Positions 18,960-28,174 are shown, counted from the first letter of the stretch. The stretch is DNA of 64,000 nucleotides from an uncultured Bacilli bacterium (GCA_934154785.1 CAKPGL010000001.1:248001-312000), one strand, 5' to 3'. The notes: generated by a model from the letters alone, not told the origin. Translations and numbers: made by a program.

Positions 18960-19536
18960 TAATAGATTTTTAGCGTATTTAATAGATATAATTATAGTTG
19001 CTTTAGTGTTTTTATGTTTAAATTCTTTTATGCCAAAAAATCATAATATTAGTGTCTTAGAAAATGAGATTACAGATTTACGTTCTAGTTATTTAAAAAA
19101 GGAGATAGATACTAAAGTTTATTTTAATAGGTATGCTATTATCAGAAAAAACTTAGATCAACAATATATACCAAGTAATATTTTAAATGTAATTATAATT
19201 CTATGTTATTTTGTTCTAGTTCCTTATTATTGGGATGGTAAAACAATTGGTAAAAAAATATTTAAACTTAAAATAGTTAAATCAGAACCTAATGAAAAAG
19301 TTAGTTTAAATAATTATTTAGTTCGTTCAATTATAAACAATGGTGTTTTGTGTTTTTTAATATCAATGTCTACAGTATTTTTATTTGACGATTCTAAATA
19401 TCTTTTAATAACAATAATTTGTGGAATTTTACAATTTTTACTAGTAATTATTAGTAGTTTTATGATAATATATAGGCATGACAAAAAGGGAGTTCACGAT
19501 TTAGTTAGTGGAACTCAAGTTATAAAAGAAGGGTAG
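18943..19536 (+). CDS. RDD-family membrane protein
   Basis: A 197-aa integral membrane protein with about four hydrophobic segments. The RDD family residues are visible: RFLAYLIDIIIVAL at the start, DGKTIGKKIFKLKI in the middle and the closing KGVHDLVSGTQVI. Family members have been linked to transport, but the substrate here is unknown. A short charged loop (about 35-65) lies outside the membrane helices. It overlaps dus upstream and ends at the base where the lysS reading frame region begins, so it is part of the same transcript. Confidence 0.8.
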
Positions 19537-19544
19537 TGTATGAA

Positions 19545-21014
19545 ATGAGAGAACTTTCAGAACAAGAAATAGTAAGAAGAGATAAATTAGAGGAAATTAG
19601 AAAGTATACTAATCCTTATCCTGAAAAGTATGAAGTAACAAATACTTTGTTAGAAGCAAGAAGTTTAGAGGATGGTACTAAAGATGTTCGCATAGCGGGA
19701 CGTATTGTATTTTTAAGAAAAATGGGTAAGTTAAGTTTCTTTCGTTTACGTGATCTGGAAGCTGATATACAAGTTCAATTAAAAGCTGATGTAACTAATC
19801 CAGAGGATTATGAATTCTTTAAAAAATTAGTTGATTTAGGTGACTTTTTAGGTGTGGATGGCGAAATCATTACAACCCAAACTGGGGAAAAGACTTTACT
19901 TGCTAGTTCCCTTAAGTTTTTAGGTAAAGCTTTAAAACCTCTTCCAGAAAAGTTTCATGGTTTAAATGATACTGAACTAAAATATCGTCAAAGATACGTA
20001 GATTTAATATCAAACGAAGAATCTAGAAGAGTATTCTTAGGAAGAAGTAAATTATATTCTTTTATTCATAAATTTTTAGGTGAAAACGGTTTCCTACAAG
20101 TAGAAACACCAATTATGCAAAATGCTGTTTGTGGTGCTGCAGCTAGACCATTCTACACACATCATAATGCTTTAGATATGGACTTCAATTTAAGAATTGC
20201 TCCAGAAACTTATTTAAAACAATGTATTGCTGGTGGTTTTAATCGTGTTTATGAAGTTGCTAAATGTTTTAGAAACGAAGGAATGGATACTGAACACTTA
20301 CAAGAATTTACACAAGTAGAGTGGTATGCTTCATATTGGAATTTTGAAGATAATATTAAATTCTATCAAAGATTTATTAAATCTTTATTAATGGAATTAT
20401 TAGGAACTACAACAATTGAATATAAAGGTAATAATTTAGATTTTGGTGTTGAATCTTGGGACAAAATTAACTATGTAGAAAAAATGCGTGAAATTTTAGG
20501 CTTTGATTTCCTTGATATTGAAGATCCAACAGAATTGAAAAATAAAATAGTAGAAAAAGGACTATTTACTTTTGATGATTTAGAAGAATATAAGTCTGTT
20601 AGCCAAATTATTGATTTTGTTTATAAGAAGACTATTAGAGAAAATATTGTTCAACCAACAATTATGTATAATTATCCAGCTTTCTTAATTCCACTTGCTC
20701 GTCGTAATGATAACGACAGTAGAATAATAGATGTTTTCCAAGTTGTTGCGAGTGGTACAGAATTGTGTAAAGCTTATTCAGAATTAGTTAATCCAATTGA
20801 ACAAAGAGCTGCTTTTGAAGACCAATTAAAAGCCAAGGCTCAAGGTGATGAAGAAACTATGGAAATTGATGAAGGATTTATGGGTGCCATGGAACAAGGT
20901 ATGCCTCCAATTTCAGGATTAGGTTTCGGGATTGATAGATTACTTATGATTATTTATAATCAACCATCAATTAGGGATGTAGTATTATTCCCAATGATGA
21001 AAGATAAAGATTAG
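19545..21014 (+). CDS. lysS: Lysyl-tRNA synthetase (class II)
   Basis: Charges tRNA-Lys. An N-terminal OB-fold anticodon-binding domain (about 50-145) precedes the class II catalytic core. Motif 2 is FRNEGMDTEHLQEFTQVEWY and motif 3 ends GLGFGIDRLLM; GTELCKAYSELVNP is also diagnostic. I choose ATG 19545 because an AGAAGGG site lies 11 bases upstream; the in-frame GTG 19536 is only 2 bases from it. The length is 489 aa, normal. ackA follows after 16 bases with its own AGGAG site, so the two may be co-transcribed. Confidence 0.96.
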   Translation: MRELSEQEIVRRDKLEEIRKYTNPYPEKYEVTNTLLEARSLEDGTKDVRIAGRIVFLRKMGKLSFFRLRDLEADIQVQLKADVTNPEDYEFFKKLVDLGDFLGVDGEIITTQTGEKTLLASSLKFLGKALKPLPEKFHGLNDTELKYRQRYVDLISNEESRRVFLGRSKLYSFIHKFLGENGFLQVETPIMQNAVCGAAARPFYTHHNALDMDFNLRIAPETYLKQCIAGGFNRVYEVAKCFRNEGMDTEHLQEFTQVEWYASYWNFEDNIKFYQRFIKSLLMELLGTTTIEYKGNNLDFGVESWDKINYVEKMREILGFDFLDIEDPTELKNKIVEKGLFTFDDLEEYKSVSQIIDFVYKKTIRENIVQPTIMYNYPAFLIPLARRNDNDSRIIDVFQVVASGTELCKAYSELVNPIEQRAAFEDQLKAKAQGDEETMEIDEGFMGAMEQGMPPISGLGFGIDRLLMIIYNQPSIRDVVLFPMMKDKD

Positions 21015-21030
21015 ATAGGAGATAATAGAT

Positions 21031-22224
21031 ATGAAATTTTTATCTGTAAATGCTGGTAGTTCATCATTAAAGTTTCAAGTATATGAAATGCCAGAAGAAA
21101 AAGTATTAATTAGTGGTTATGTAGAAAAAATTGGTTTACCAGATTGCTTTTGGAATGTTAAAATCAATGGTGAAAAAATTAGAACAGAACGTTATTTAAA
21201 AGATCACTCTGAAGCAGTTCAAGTTTTAATTGATGAATTATTAAAAACCAACGTTGTTAAGAGTTTAGACGAAATTAAAGGAGTAGGACATAGAGTTGTT
21301 CATGCTGGTGAAACATATTCTAATTCAGTAGTTATAACTGACGAAGTAATGAACGTAATTAAAGAAAATATCAAACTTGCTCCACTTCATAATCCTGGTA
21401 ATATAGTTGGTATTGAAGCTATGCAAAAAGCATTACCAGGTGTTCCAATGGTAGCGGTATTTGATACTGCTTTCCATCAAACAATGCCAAAAAAGAATTA
21501 TATTTATCCTGTCCCTATGGAATGGTATACAAAATATGGAGTACGTAAATATGGTTTCCATGGTACTAGTCATAGATATATTACTGGTGCTATGCAAGAA
21601 AAATTAGGTAAAGAGAATGTAAACTTAATTATTTGCCATATTGGTAGTGGTGCTAGTATTTCCGCTATTAAAGATGGTAAAAGCTATGATACTACAATGG
21701 GTTTAACAGCACTAGATGGTTTAATGATGGGAACACGTAGTGGTTCTATTGATCCTTCAATAATAGAATATGTATGTAAAGAAACTGACAAGACAGTTGG
21801 TGAAGTTACTACAGCTTTAAATAAGCAAAGTGGTTTCTTAGGTATAGCTGGTGTATCTGATTGCCGTGATGTTGAAAGTCTTGCTAAAGAAGGAAATGAA
21901 AATGCTTTATTAGCTCTTGAAATGTATTCTGATAGAATAGCAAAATATATTGCTGATTACTATCTTGAATTAGATGGCAATGTAGACGCTATCGTATTTA
22001 CAGCAGGTGTTGGTGAAAATGGTTTTGCTATGCGTAGTGCCATTGTTAAAAAATTAAATTGCATTGGTATTTGCTTAGACGAAGATTTTAATAGTAAAGT
22101 AGCAAGCTTTAAAGATATTAAAGAAGGAAAGATAAGTTCTAATGATTCAAAAGTAGATGTATATGTTGTACCTACAGATGAAGAAGTAATGATTATAAGA
22201 GATACTTATGAATTAGTAAAATAA
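21031..22224 (+). CDS. ackA: Acetate kinase
   Basis: Converts acetyl phosphate and ADP to acetate and ATP, the last step of fermentative acetate production. NAGSSSLKFQ (7-16), VFDTAFHQTMP, the catalytic region KYGFHGTSHRY and TMGLTALDGLMMGTRSG are all characteristic, as is FTAGVGEN near the end. The length of 397 aa is standard. No phosphotransacetylase gene is next to it. A strong hairpin terminator follows immediately. The product implies a fermentative lifestyle, consistent with the anaerobic ribonucleotide reductase further on. Confidence 0.97.
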   Translation: MKFLSVNAGSSSLKFQVYEMPEEKVLISGYVEKIGLPDCFWNVKINGEKIRTERYLKDHSEAVQVLIDELLKTNVVKSLDEIKGVGHRVVHAGETYSNSVVITDEVMNVIKENIKLAPLHNPGNIVGIEAMQKALPGVPMVAVFDTAFHQTMPKKNYIYPVPMEWYTKYGVRKYGFHGTSHRYITGAMQEKLGKENVNLIICHIGSGASISAIKDGKSYDTTMGLTALDGLMMGTRSGSIDPSIIEYVCKETDKTVGEVTTALNKQSGFLGIAGVSDCRDVESLAKEGNENALLALEMYSDRIAKYIADYYLELDGNVDAIVFTAGVGENGFAMRSAIVKKLNCIGICLDEDFNSKVASFKDIKEGKISSNDSKVDVYVVPTDEEVMIIRDTYELVK

Positions 22225-22248
22225 TTGCGTCTTGCAATTATTTTTTTT
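22219..22248 (+). terminator. Terminator after ackA
   Basis: AAATAATTGC pairs with GCAATTATTT around a 4-5 base loop, followed by a T run. It overlaps the ackA stop codon. Confidence 0.85.
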
Positions 22249-22274
22249 GAGTTTTTTAAAAAATAGTGTATAAT
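22247..22274 (+). promoter_or_regulatory. Predicted promoter for the DHH phosphoesterase
   Basis: TTGAGT (22247-22252) and TATAAT (22269-22274) with 16-base spacing. The -35 box uses the last Ts of the ackA terminator. Confidence 0.5.
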
Positions 22275-22301
22275 GGATTTGTATTAGATTGGCGGGATTT
22301 T

Positions 22302-23270
22302 ATGTATAGTAGCTTAATGTTTAATAAAATTTATAGAAAGATAAAAAAATATAATACTATTGTTATAGCACGTCACGTAGGTGCTGACCCTGATGCCTTA
22401 GCAAGTCAAATTGCTTTAAGGGACTCTATAAAGAAAACATTTCCTAAAAAAGATGTATATGCTATAGGATACCCGGCTTCTAAATTTAAATACTTAGGTA
22501 ATTTGGATAAATTTCAAGAATCTATGTATGAAAACTCACTATTAATAGTTACTGATACACCTGATAAAAAAAGAATTGACGGTGTTGATCCTGATAGATT
22601 TGATTATTCAATAAAGATAGACCATCATCCTTTTATAGAAAAAACTTGTAAATTAGAATTAATTGATGATACTGCTAGTAGTGCTAGTCAATTAGTTATT
22701 GAATTAATATTTAAATCAGGATTAAAATTAGATAAAGATATAGCGGGTAAACTTTATATAGGTTTAGTTGCGGATACTAATAGATTCCTATTTTCGTATA
22801 CGACAGATAAAACATTTTCATTAGTATCAAAATTAGTTAATAAGACTAATTTAAACTTTGGACCACTATATGATAATCTTTATATGCGACCTTTAAAGGA
22901 AGCAAGATTTCAAGGATATATAACAGAACATATGACTATTACAGAACATGGCTTAGGTTATATTTTATTGGATGAAAAAACATTAACTGATTTTGATGTT
23001 GATGCCGCAACGGCTGGCAATATGGTTAATAATTTTAATTATATTGATGAAATTGTTGCTTGGGTAGTTTTCTCTTATGATAAATCTAATGATACTATTC
23101 GTGGTTCTATTAGATCTAGAGGTCCAATTATTAATGAAGTAGCGTCACATTTTAATGGTGGTGGTCATATATTTGCTAGTGGTGTTAGATTAAAAACTAA
23201 TGAAGAAGTAGATGCCCTAGTACAAGAATTAGACGAAGTATGTGATAAATATCTTGATAAAAATAAATAA
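22302..23270 (+). CDS. DHH/DHHA1 phosphoesterase (NrnA-like)
   Basis: The family hydrolyses oligoribonucleotides (nanoRNA), pAp or cyclic dinucleotide products. Metal-site motifs are visible: GADPDALASQIAL (the D-x-D motif), VTDTP, the name-giving DHHPF, and GLVADTNRF. The C-terminal DHHA1 substrate-binding motif is FNGGGHIFASG. I start at ATG 22302, behind GGCGGGAT; a longer frame to GTG 22266 would begin upstream of the predicted -10. The length of 322 aa matches NrnA. Which substrate it prefers cannot be told. Confidence 0.88.
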   Translation: MYSSLMFNKIYRKIKKYNTIVIARHVGADPDALASQIALRDSIKKTFPKKDVYAIGYPASKFKYLGNLDKFQESMYENSLLIVTDTPDKKRIDGVDPDRFDYSIKIDHHPFIEKTCKLELIDDTASSASQLVIELIFKSGLKLDKDIAGKLYIGLVADTNRFLFSYTTDKTFSLVSKLVNKTNLNFGPLYDNLYMRPLKEARFQGYITEHMTITEHGLGYILLDEKTLTDFDVDAATAGNMVNNFNYIDEIVAWVVFSYDKSNDTIRGSIRSRGPIINEVASHFNGGGHIFASGVRLKTNEEVDALVQELDEVCDKYLDKNK

Positions 23271-23300
23271 AAAATTTAGACAATGTTTCTAAATTTTTTT
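23270..23300. terminator. Bidirectional terminator
   Basis: AAAAATTTAGA pairs with TCTAAATTTTT around a 7-base loop. It lies between the convergent DHH gene and the minus-strand membrane protein, and overlaps the start of the latter's 3' end. Confidence 0.75.
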
Positions 23301-23685
23301 ATATTATAGGATTTTCTACATCTGCCACTTGACCTTCATTAGTAGGGTTAAGCACGATATATAAAGTTATAATAGCGGCAATAATAGTTAAGTAAGACGC
23401 TGCTATTTGTAGTTCATAAGGCTTTAAATTTTCTCCTTGTTCTTTAGAAATTTTATATAATGCATAATTGATAATTAAAAATATAATGGCTGTTACTAAA
23501 ATAAAGGTACGGTTAAAAACAGATATTTTTTGTGTCTGTTCAGCATTAAATAGTGTTTTTTCACCTTTAATCTCTAATTTTTCGTTATAAAGAAGTAATA
23601 TAGAAACAATAATTTCAATGATGCTAATAACAGATACAATTATTTGAGCATATATAGCAATAATTTCTTTTTCTTCATTACTCAT
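23299..23685 (-). CDS. Small integral membrane protein, unrecognised
   Basis: A 128-aa protein with three clear hydrophobic segments (about 9-32, 58-76 and 90-112) separated by polar loops. I do not recognise a family. It overlaps the upstream deacetylase gene by 8 bases on the minus strand and has only a weak ribosome binding site, so its translation probably depends on the deacetylase. That suggests, without proving, that the two act at the same membrane or wall site. Confidence 0.6.
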   Translation of the reverse strand: MSNEEKEIIAIYAQIIVSVISIIEIIVSILLLYNEKLEIKGEKTLFNAEQTQKISVFNRTFILVTAIIFLIINYALYKISKEQGENLKPYELQIAASYLTIIAAIITLYIVLNPTNEGQVADVENPII

Positions 23686-24880
23686 TATATTCTCTTAACT
23701 TTTTAATTTCATTTAGCTCACTTATAGTAACAAATTGAAAACCCTTCTTTTTTAATGTATTTATAATTTCAGGTAGGGCATCCTTAGTTCTTTTATAAGT
23801 ATCATGCATTAAGATTATATCCCCATCTTTAGTATTTCTAGTCGCCCGTTTTATAATTTGTGTTTTATTTTTTAATTTCCAATCTAAAGTATCTACATTC
23901 CATAATGTTACTTCTAAATTTATTTCTTTTCGCATTTCTTTAGGAATATCTCCATAAGAAGGTCTAAATACTTTTGGTAAATATCTAGTATATTCAAATA
24001 TTACTTCTTGGGTTTTACTTATTTGATTTTTAATTTCTATTTCATCAAGATGTGCTAACCATTTATGGTTATAGGTATGATTTCCTATTTCATTGCCATT
24101 TTCAAGCATTTTAAGTAAAGTTTCTTGACCATATGGTACCTTATTACCTAAGACAAAAAATGTTGCACAGATACCGTTATCTTTTAAAATATCAAGTATC
24201 TCATTTGTGTATTTACTAGGACCATCATCAAATGTTAGTGTTACTATAGGTTTATTAATATCTATAGTTTTTTCTTCTTTTTTAATACTATTTATATTAT
24301 CTACATCTAATTTATTTTTTTCATTTATTACAAAATTAAATTTAATATCTTCTAGAGGAATTTGAATTAAATATTCTTTTTTACTTAAATTAATGTAGAA
24401 GGTTAAATAATTTTTTCCAATATAATATTTATCTAAGTTAACACTATTATTTATTTTTTTATTGTATTTTGCTTTAAACTCTTTTTTTATGTTAGTAATT
24501 AGTTCTTTTTTATTTAAAATGTCACCTATATCTATAAATTTATTATTATTTTTATCAAATAAATATGTATATATTTTTTCCTCTTTTTTATCTATAAATG
24601 TAGTTGCTTTAATTATAATAGAAATATAATTTTCATTTATTATTTGGTATTCAAAGTCTATATTTAGTTCGGAGTCTTCTTTTTTTGAATTATTAAATTC
24701 ATTTTTTATATGATTTATATCTTTGCTAATAGCGTTATCTAATTCAAATATTCCAAAAACAGGGTATTCGATTATTGAAAACTCTTTATCTTTATTAATA
24801 GAAGTATGAATATAATTATACTTTTCTTTTGTACAACCAGTAAAAGTAAGTAACACTAATAATATTAATAACTTTTTCAT
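23678..24880 (-). CDS. Lipoprotein polysaccharide deacetylase (PdaC-like layout)
   Basis: Probable peptidoglycan or other N-acetyl-polysaccharide deacetylase on the outer membrane face. A signal peptide ends in the lipobox LLTFTGC (cysteine about 16). A region like the DUF4163/DUF3298 part of PdaC follows (about 30-195). The C-terminal NodB domain shows TFDDGPS (catalytic Asp and metal Asp), the zinc-binding HTYNH, FRPSYG, WNVDTLDW and ILMHD, i.e. all five NodB motifs. The length is 400 aa. A TAAGGTGAT site precedes the start. It probably confers lysozyme resistance or wall remodelling (inference). Confidence 0.88.
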   Translation of the reverse strand: MKKLLILLVLLTFTGCTKEKYNYIHTSINKDKEFSIIEYPVFGIFELDNAISKDINHIKNEFNNSKKEDSELNIDFEYQIINENYISIIIKATTFIDKKEEKIYTYLFDKNNNKFIDIGDILNKKELITNIKKEFKAKYNKKINNSVNLDKYYIGKNYLTFYINLSKKEYLIQIPLEDIKFNFVINEKNKLDVDNINSIKKEEKTIDINKPIVTLTFDDGPSKYTNEILDILKDNGICATFFVLGNKVPYGQETLLKMLENGNEIGNHTYNHKWLAHLDEIEIKNQISKTQEVIFEYTRYLPKVFRPSYGDIPKEMRKEINLEVTLWNVDTLDWKLKNKTQIIKRATRNTKDGDIILMHDTYKRTKDALPEIINTLKKKGFQFVTISELNEIKKLREYNE

Positions 24881-25024
24881 ACCATCACCTTATTAATCTT
24901 ATTCAAATAATCATTTTAAATATGCTTGATAACAATTAATTATTTCTATATTTCTTAGTTAAAGTAAACATTTAATACTTCATTTTTGGAATATAATAAG
25001 GTGAATTTAGAGAGGAGGTATCAT

Positions 25025-25369
25025 ATGAATGGATTAATTCCTTCAAATTTATTAGATATTTTAATTTCTAGTACAGTTTTAGGTGTAATAGTCATGGCTA
25101 TAATTCAAAAATTTAAAACGTTTGAATGTATTAATAATAGTTGTTATATATGGTTACTTAATATAATATTATCACTAGGCTTGGCAATACCATTTTCTAT
25201 GTGCTTTTATAACTATGATTTATTAACTAGTTTTTGGGTTGGAATATTCTCATTTGCGGAGGCTCCAACCATATATGACTGGCTAAAAAAACAAAACTTA
25301 ATTGGTACAAAAGTAAATGTTTTTGAAAAAGAAAATAAAGAAGAAAAAAGTGAAAATCTAAAAAACTAA
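25025..25369 (+). CDS. Small membrane protein, holin-like appearance
   Basis: A 114-aa protein with about three hydrophobic segments (about 8-26, 38-60 and 63-85) and a charged, Lys/Glu-rich tail of about 25 residues. A perfect AGGAGGT site sets ATG 25025; a longer frame from ATG 24986 has no ribosome binding site. Size, topology and charged tail resemble phage-type holins, but no lysin or other phage gene is adjacent, so the role is open. A TATAAT at 24992-24997 may be its -10. Confidence 0.5.
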   Translation: MNGLIPSNLLDILISSTVLGVIVMAIIQKFKTFECINNSCYIWLLNIILSLGLAIPFSMCFYNYDLLTSFWVGIFSFAEAPTIYDWLKKQNLIGTKVNVFEKENKEEKSENLKN

Positions 25370-25472
25370 ATTATTAAAAAACAACAAAAAAAGTAATTTT
25401 TCCAAAAAAGCGAACATTACCGAAAATGACAATATTCCTTTATAAAATAAGGATAAATTGCTGTTTATATAA

Positions 25473-25508
25473 CTAAAAGTTTATTTTAAAAAAATAAACT
25501 TTTTTTAG
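25473..25508 (+). terminator. Terminator between the small membrane gene and nrdD
   Basis: AAGTTTATTTT (25477-25487) pairs perfectly with AAAATAAACTT (25491-25501) and is followed by Ts. It lies about 100 bases beyond the 25025 gene. Confidence 0.7.
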
Positions 25509-25619
25509 TTTTTTAAAAAACTAAATTTTTTAAAAAATATTTTTTTGCTATTTTTGTTGATATATAAGGGCAAACTATATACTACCGTTTTTTGTATCAA
25601 AAAAAGTCGAAAAAAAGCA

Positions 25620-25648
25620 TTGACTAATGAATTTTTATGATATACAAT
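25620..25648 (+). promoter_or_regulatory. Predicted promoter for the nrdD operon
   Basis: TTGACT (25620-25625) and TACAAT (25643-25648) with 17-base spacing, about 30 bases before the nrdD start. Confidence 0.5.
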
Positions 25649-25678
25649 TTAGGTGTAAAAAGTAGGAGAGAGATGTAT

Positions 25679-27994
25679 ATGAACAAGACTGAAGAACTAT
25701 TAGAAAATTTAACTGTTGTTAAAAGAGACGGTAAAAAAGTTTCTTTTAATGGTACAAAAATTGCTGTAGCAATCAAAAAAGGCTTTGACAGCATTCCTAA
25801 AGTATATGATGACGATGAAGAAGAAAAATCAGTATATACTGAAAAAGATATTCAAAAAGTTTATCAATCTGTAATTAATCGCATTGAAAAAGATTATAAA
25901 GATAGTGAAAAAATTAAGATTGAAGAAATTCAAGATATTATTGAAGAGCAATTAAAAAAATTAAAATATGACGATGTATATGAATCTTTTTCAGAATATC
26001 GTGAGAGAAGAGCTCAATCTCGTGAAATGTTTATGGATGATAAAAAAAGACATAAATTTTTAAAAACCCTAGAAGGTTTAGGATTAAAATCCGCTAGTGA
26101 AGATGACACTAAAAGAGAAAATGCTAATGTAGATGGTGATACCGCAATGGGAACCATGCTACAATATGGTAGTACAGTTTCTAAAGAATTTGCTAAATCA
26201 TACTTGATGAAGAAAAAATATTCTGATGCTCATGATGATGGTGATATTCATATTCATGATATGGACTTCTTACCAATGGGTACTACAACTTGTATGCAAA
26301 TTGATTTGGAAAAATTATTTAAAGGTGGTTTTTCTACGGGTCATGGACATTTAAGAGAACCAAATGATATTATGTCTTATACTGCTTTAGCAGCGATAGC
26401 TGTTCAGTCAGATCAAAATGATCAACATGGTGGACAAAGTATTCCAGCTTTTGATTATTATATGGCACCTGGAGTTTTAAAAACATTTAAGAAGCAATTT
26501 AAACAACTAATTGCGGATTATCTAGATTATTCTGAATTTGGTAATTTTATTTGTATGAATACCATTGTTAAAGAAATAGATAAATTAGAAAGTATTGATG
26601 TTGATTTATCAATCTTTGATAGAGTTTGTAAAGATTCAGATGAAGTAAAAAGATTATTTAAGTTAAGTTATGAAAAAGCTTTACAAAAAACAGACCGTAT
26701 TACTTATCAAGCGATGGAAGCATTTGTTCATAATTTAAATACAATGCATTCTAGAGCTGGAGCTCAAGTACCATTTTCTTCTATTAACTTTGGTACTGAT
26801 ACTTCTAGTGAAGGTAGAATGGTTATGAAAAACTATTTACTTGCTGTAGATGCGGGCCTTGGTCATAATGAAACACCAATATTCCCAATATCTATTTTTA
26901 AAATAAAAGAAGGGGTAAACTATAATCCAGAAGACCCTAACTATGATTTATTTAAACTTTCTTGTAAAGTATCCGCTAAAAGATTATTCCCTAATTTCTC
27001 ATTCATGGATTCACCATTTAATAAACAATATTATAAAGGTGATTACAAAACAGAAGTATGTTACATGGGATGTCGTACTAGAGTAATGGGCAATGTTGTA
27101 GATCCTGATAAAGCAGTTACTCCAGGACGTGGTAATCTATCATTTACATCTATTAACTTACCAAGACTTGGTATTAAACATGGTATAGTTCTTGGAAATA
27201 ATGAAAAAACAGATTTAAAAGGTTTCTATGCAGAACTTGATGATTTGATGGATTTAGTTAAAGATCAATTACTAGAAAGATTTGAAATTCAATGTAATAA
27301 AAGAGTTTATAACTTCCCATTCTTATTAGGACAAGGTGTTTGGATAGACTCTGAAAAATTAAAACCAACTGATAGATTAAGAAAAGTATTAAAACATGGT
27401 ACTTTATCAATTGGATTTATTGGTTTAGCAGAGTGCTTAAAAGCATTAACTGGTAAACATCATGGTGAAGACGAAAAATCTGCTAAATTAGGACTTGAAA
27501 TAATTAAACATATGCGTCAAAGATGTGATGAATATGCAGAGAAATATAATTTGAATTTTACGTTATTAGCAACACCTGCTGAAGGATTATCTGGAAGATT
27601 TGTTAATATAGATAAAGCTGTATATGGAAAGATAAAAGGTGTTACAGATAGACCTTATTATACTAACTCATTCCATATCCCAGTTTACTTCCATATTTCT
27701 ATAGCAAATAAAATAAAATTAGAGGCACCTTATCATGAACTTACAAATGCTGGACATATTTCTTATATTGAATTAGATGGTGATCCTAGTAAGAATGTTG
27801 AAGCATTTGAAAAAATTGTTCGTATGATGAAAGAAAATAATATGGGATATGCCGCTATTAACCATCCAGTTGATAGAGACCCTGTATGTGGTTACGTAGG
27901 TGTAATTGGTGATGTTTGTCCAGGTTGTGGCAGACGTGCTAATGAAGCTGTTAGTGTTGAAAAGTTACATAGTTTAAGTTGCGATTGTAAATAA
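25679..27994 (+). CDS. nrdD: Anaerobic ribonucleoside-triphosphate reductase, large polypeptide
   Basis: Class III ribonucleotide reductase for anaerobic dNTP synthesis. The N-terminus carries an ATP-cone (about 8-105, starting TVVKRDGKKVSFNGTKI). The catalytic barrel includes HIHDMDF, NTMHSRAGAQVPFSS and FPNFSFMDSPF. It ends with a zinc-binding-like segment containing Cys737, Cys747 and Cys750 (VCGYVG...CPGCG) and CDC at 768-770. The usual following segment, with the glycyl-radical loop and C-terminal tail, is absent; it is encoded by the next small gene. I start at ATG 25679 for ribosome binding site spacing (GGAGAG); ATG 25673 is possible. Confidence 0.92.
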   Translation: MNKTEELLENLTVVKRDGKKVSFNGTKIAVAIKKGFDSIPKVYDDDEEEKSVYTEKDIQKVYQSVINRIEKDYKDSEKIKIEEIQDIIEEQLKKLKYDDVYESFSEYRERRAQSREMFMDDKKRHKFLKTLEGLGLKSASEDDTKRENANVDGDTAMGTMLQYGSTVSKEFAKSYLMKKKYSDAHDDGDIHIHDMDFLPMGTTTCMQIDLEKLFKGGFSTGHGHLREPNDIMSYTALAAIAVQSDQNDQHGGQSIPAFDYYMAPGVLKTFKKQFKQLIADYLDYSEFGNFICMNTIVKEIDKLESIDVDLSIFDRVCKDSDEVKRLFKLSYEKALQKTDRITYQAMEAFVHNLNTMHSRAGAQVPFSSINFGTDTSSEGRMVMKNYLLAVDAGLGHNETPIFPISIFKIKEGVNYNPEDPNYDLFKLSCKVSAKRLFPNFSFMDSPFNKQYYKGDYKTEVCYMGCRTRVMGNVVDPDKAVTPGRGNLSFTSINLPRLGIKHGIVLGNNEKTDLKGFYAELDDLMDLVKDQLLERFEIQCNKRVYNFPFLLGQGVWIDSEKLKPTDRLRKVLKHGTLSIGFIGLAECLKALTGKHHGEDEKSAKLGLEIIKHMRQRCDEYAEKYNLNFTLLATPAEGLSGRFVNIDKAVYGKIKGVTDRPYYTNSFHIPVYFHISIANKIKLEAPYHELTNAGHISYIELDGDPSKNVEAFEKIVRMMKENNMGYAAINHPVDRDPVCGYVGVIGDVCPGCGRRANEAVSVEKLHSLSCDCK

Positions 27995-28012
27995 AGAATA
28001 GGAGATAATAAT

Positions 28013-28174
28013 ATGAAAGATGAAAAAAGTGTAAAAGAAACTTCAAAAAAAATGGTTGGTGAAGGTGTAGGTTTTGAAAGAATCAGAAGAATTACTGGTT
28101 ATTTAGTAGGAACTGTTGATAGATTTAACAATGCCAAACGTGCTGAAGTTGAAGATCGTGTAAAACATTCATAA
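28013..28174 (+). CDS. Separate C-terminal glycyl-radical peptide of NrdD (53 aa)
   Basis: A short gene with its own AGGAGAT site, 18 bases after nrdD. The product contains FERIRRITGYLVGTVDRFN followed by NAKRAEVEDRVKH. This matches in order the end of full-length class III reductases, where RRxCGYLG carries the radical glycine and the tail ends in RVKH. Gly29 is the candidate radical site (inference). The preceding nrdD polypeptide stops just before this segment. nrdG begins 1 base after its stop, so the three are tightly coupled. It could instead be an accessory spare part like YfiD, but the large chain has no canonical radical motif of its own. Confidence 0.8.
   Translation: MKDEKSVKETSKKMVGEGVGFERIRRITGYLVGTVDRFNNAKRAEVEDRVKHS

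Larger units (their letters stand above)
25370..25678. other. Long AT-rich intergenic region upstream of nrdD
   Basis: No gene was found in these roughly 300 bases. The region holds a terminator hairpin (25473-25508), then a perfect 20-base palindrome TTAGTTTTTTAAAAAACTAA (25505-25524). It also holds a TTGATA...TATATACT stretch near 25557-25583 and the predicted nrdD promoter. The element AAACTATATACTAC (25572-25585) is only weakly like an NrdR box, so NrdR control is unproven. Confidence 0.6.

Noticed and set aside
27887..27901. VCGYVG in the 771-aa NrdD as the glycyl-radical motif
   Set aside because: It is followed by CPGCG, the order of the zinc-binding segment, and lacks the RR before it and the conserved RVKH tail after it. 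The 53-aa protein matches the radical loop and tail much better.
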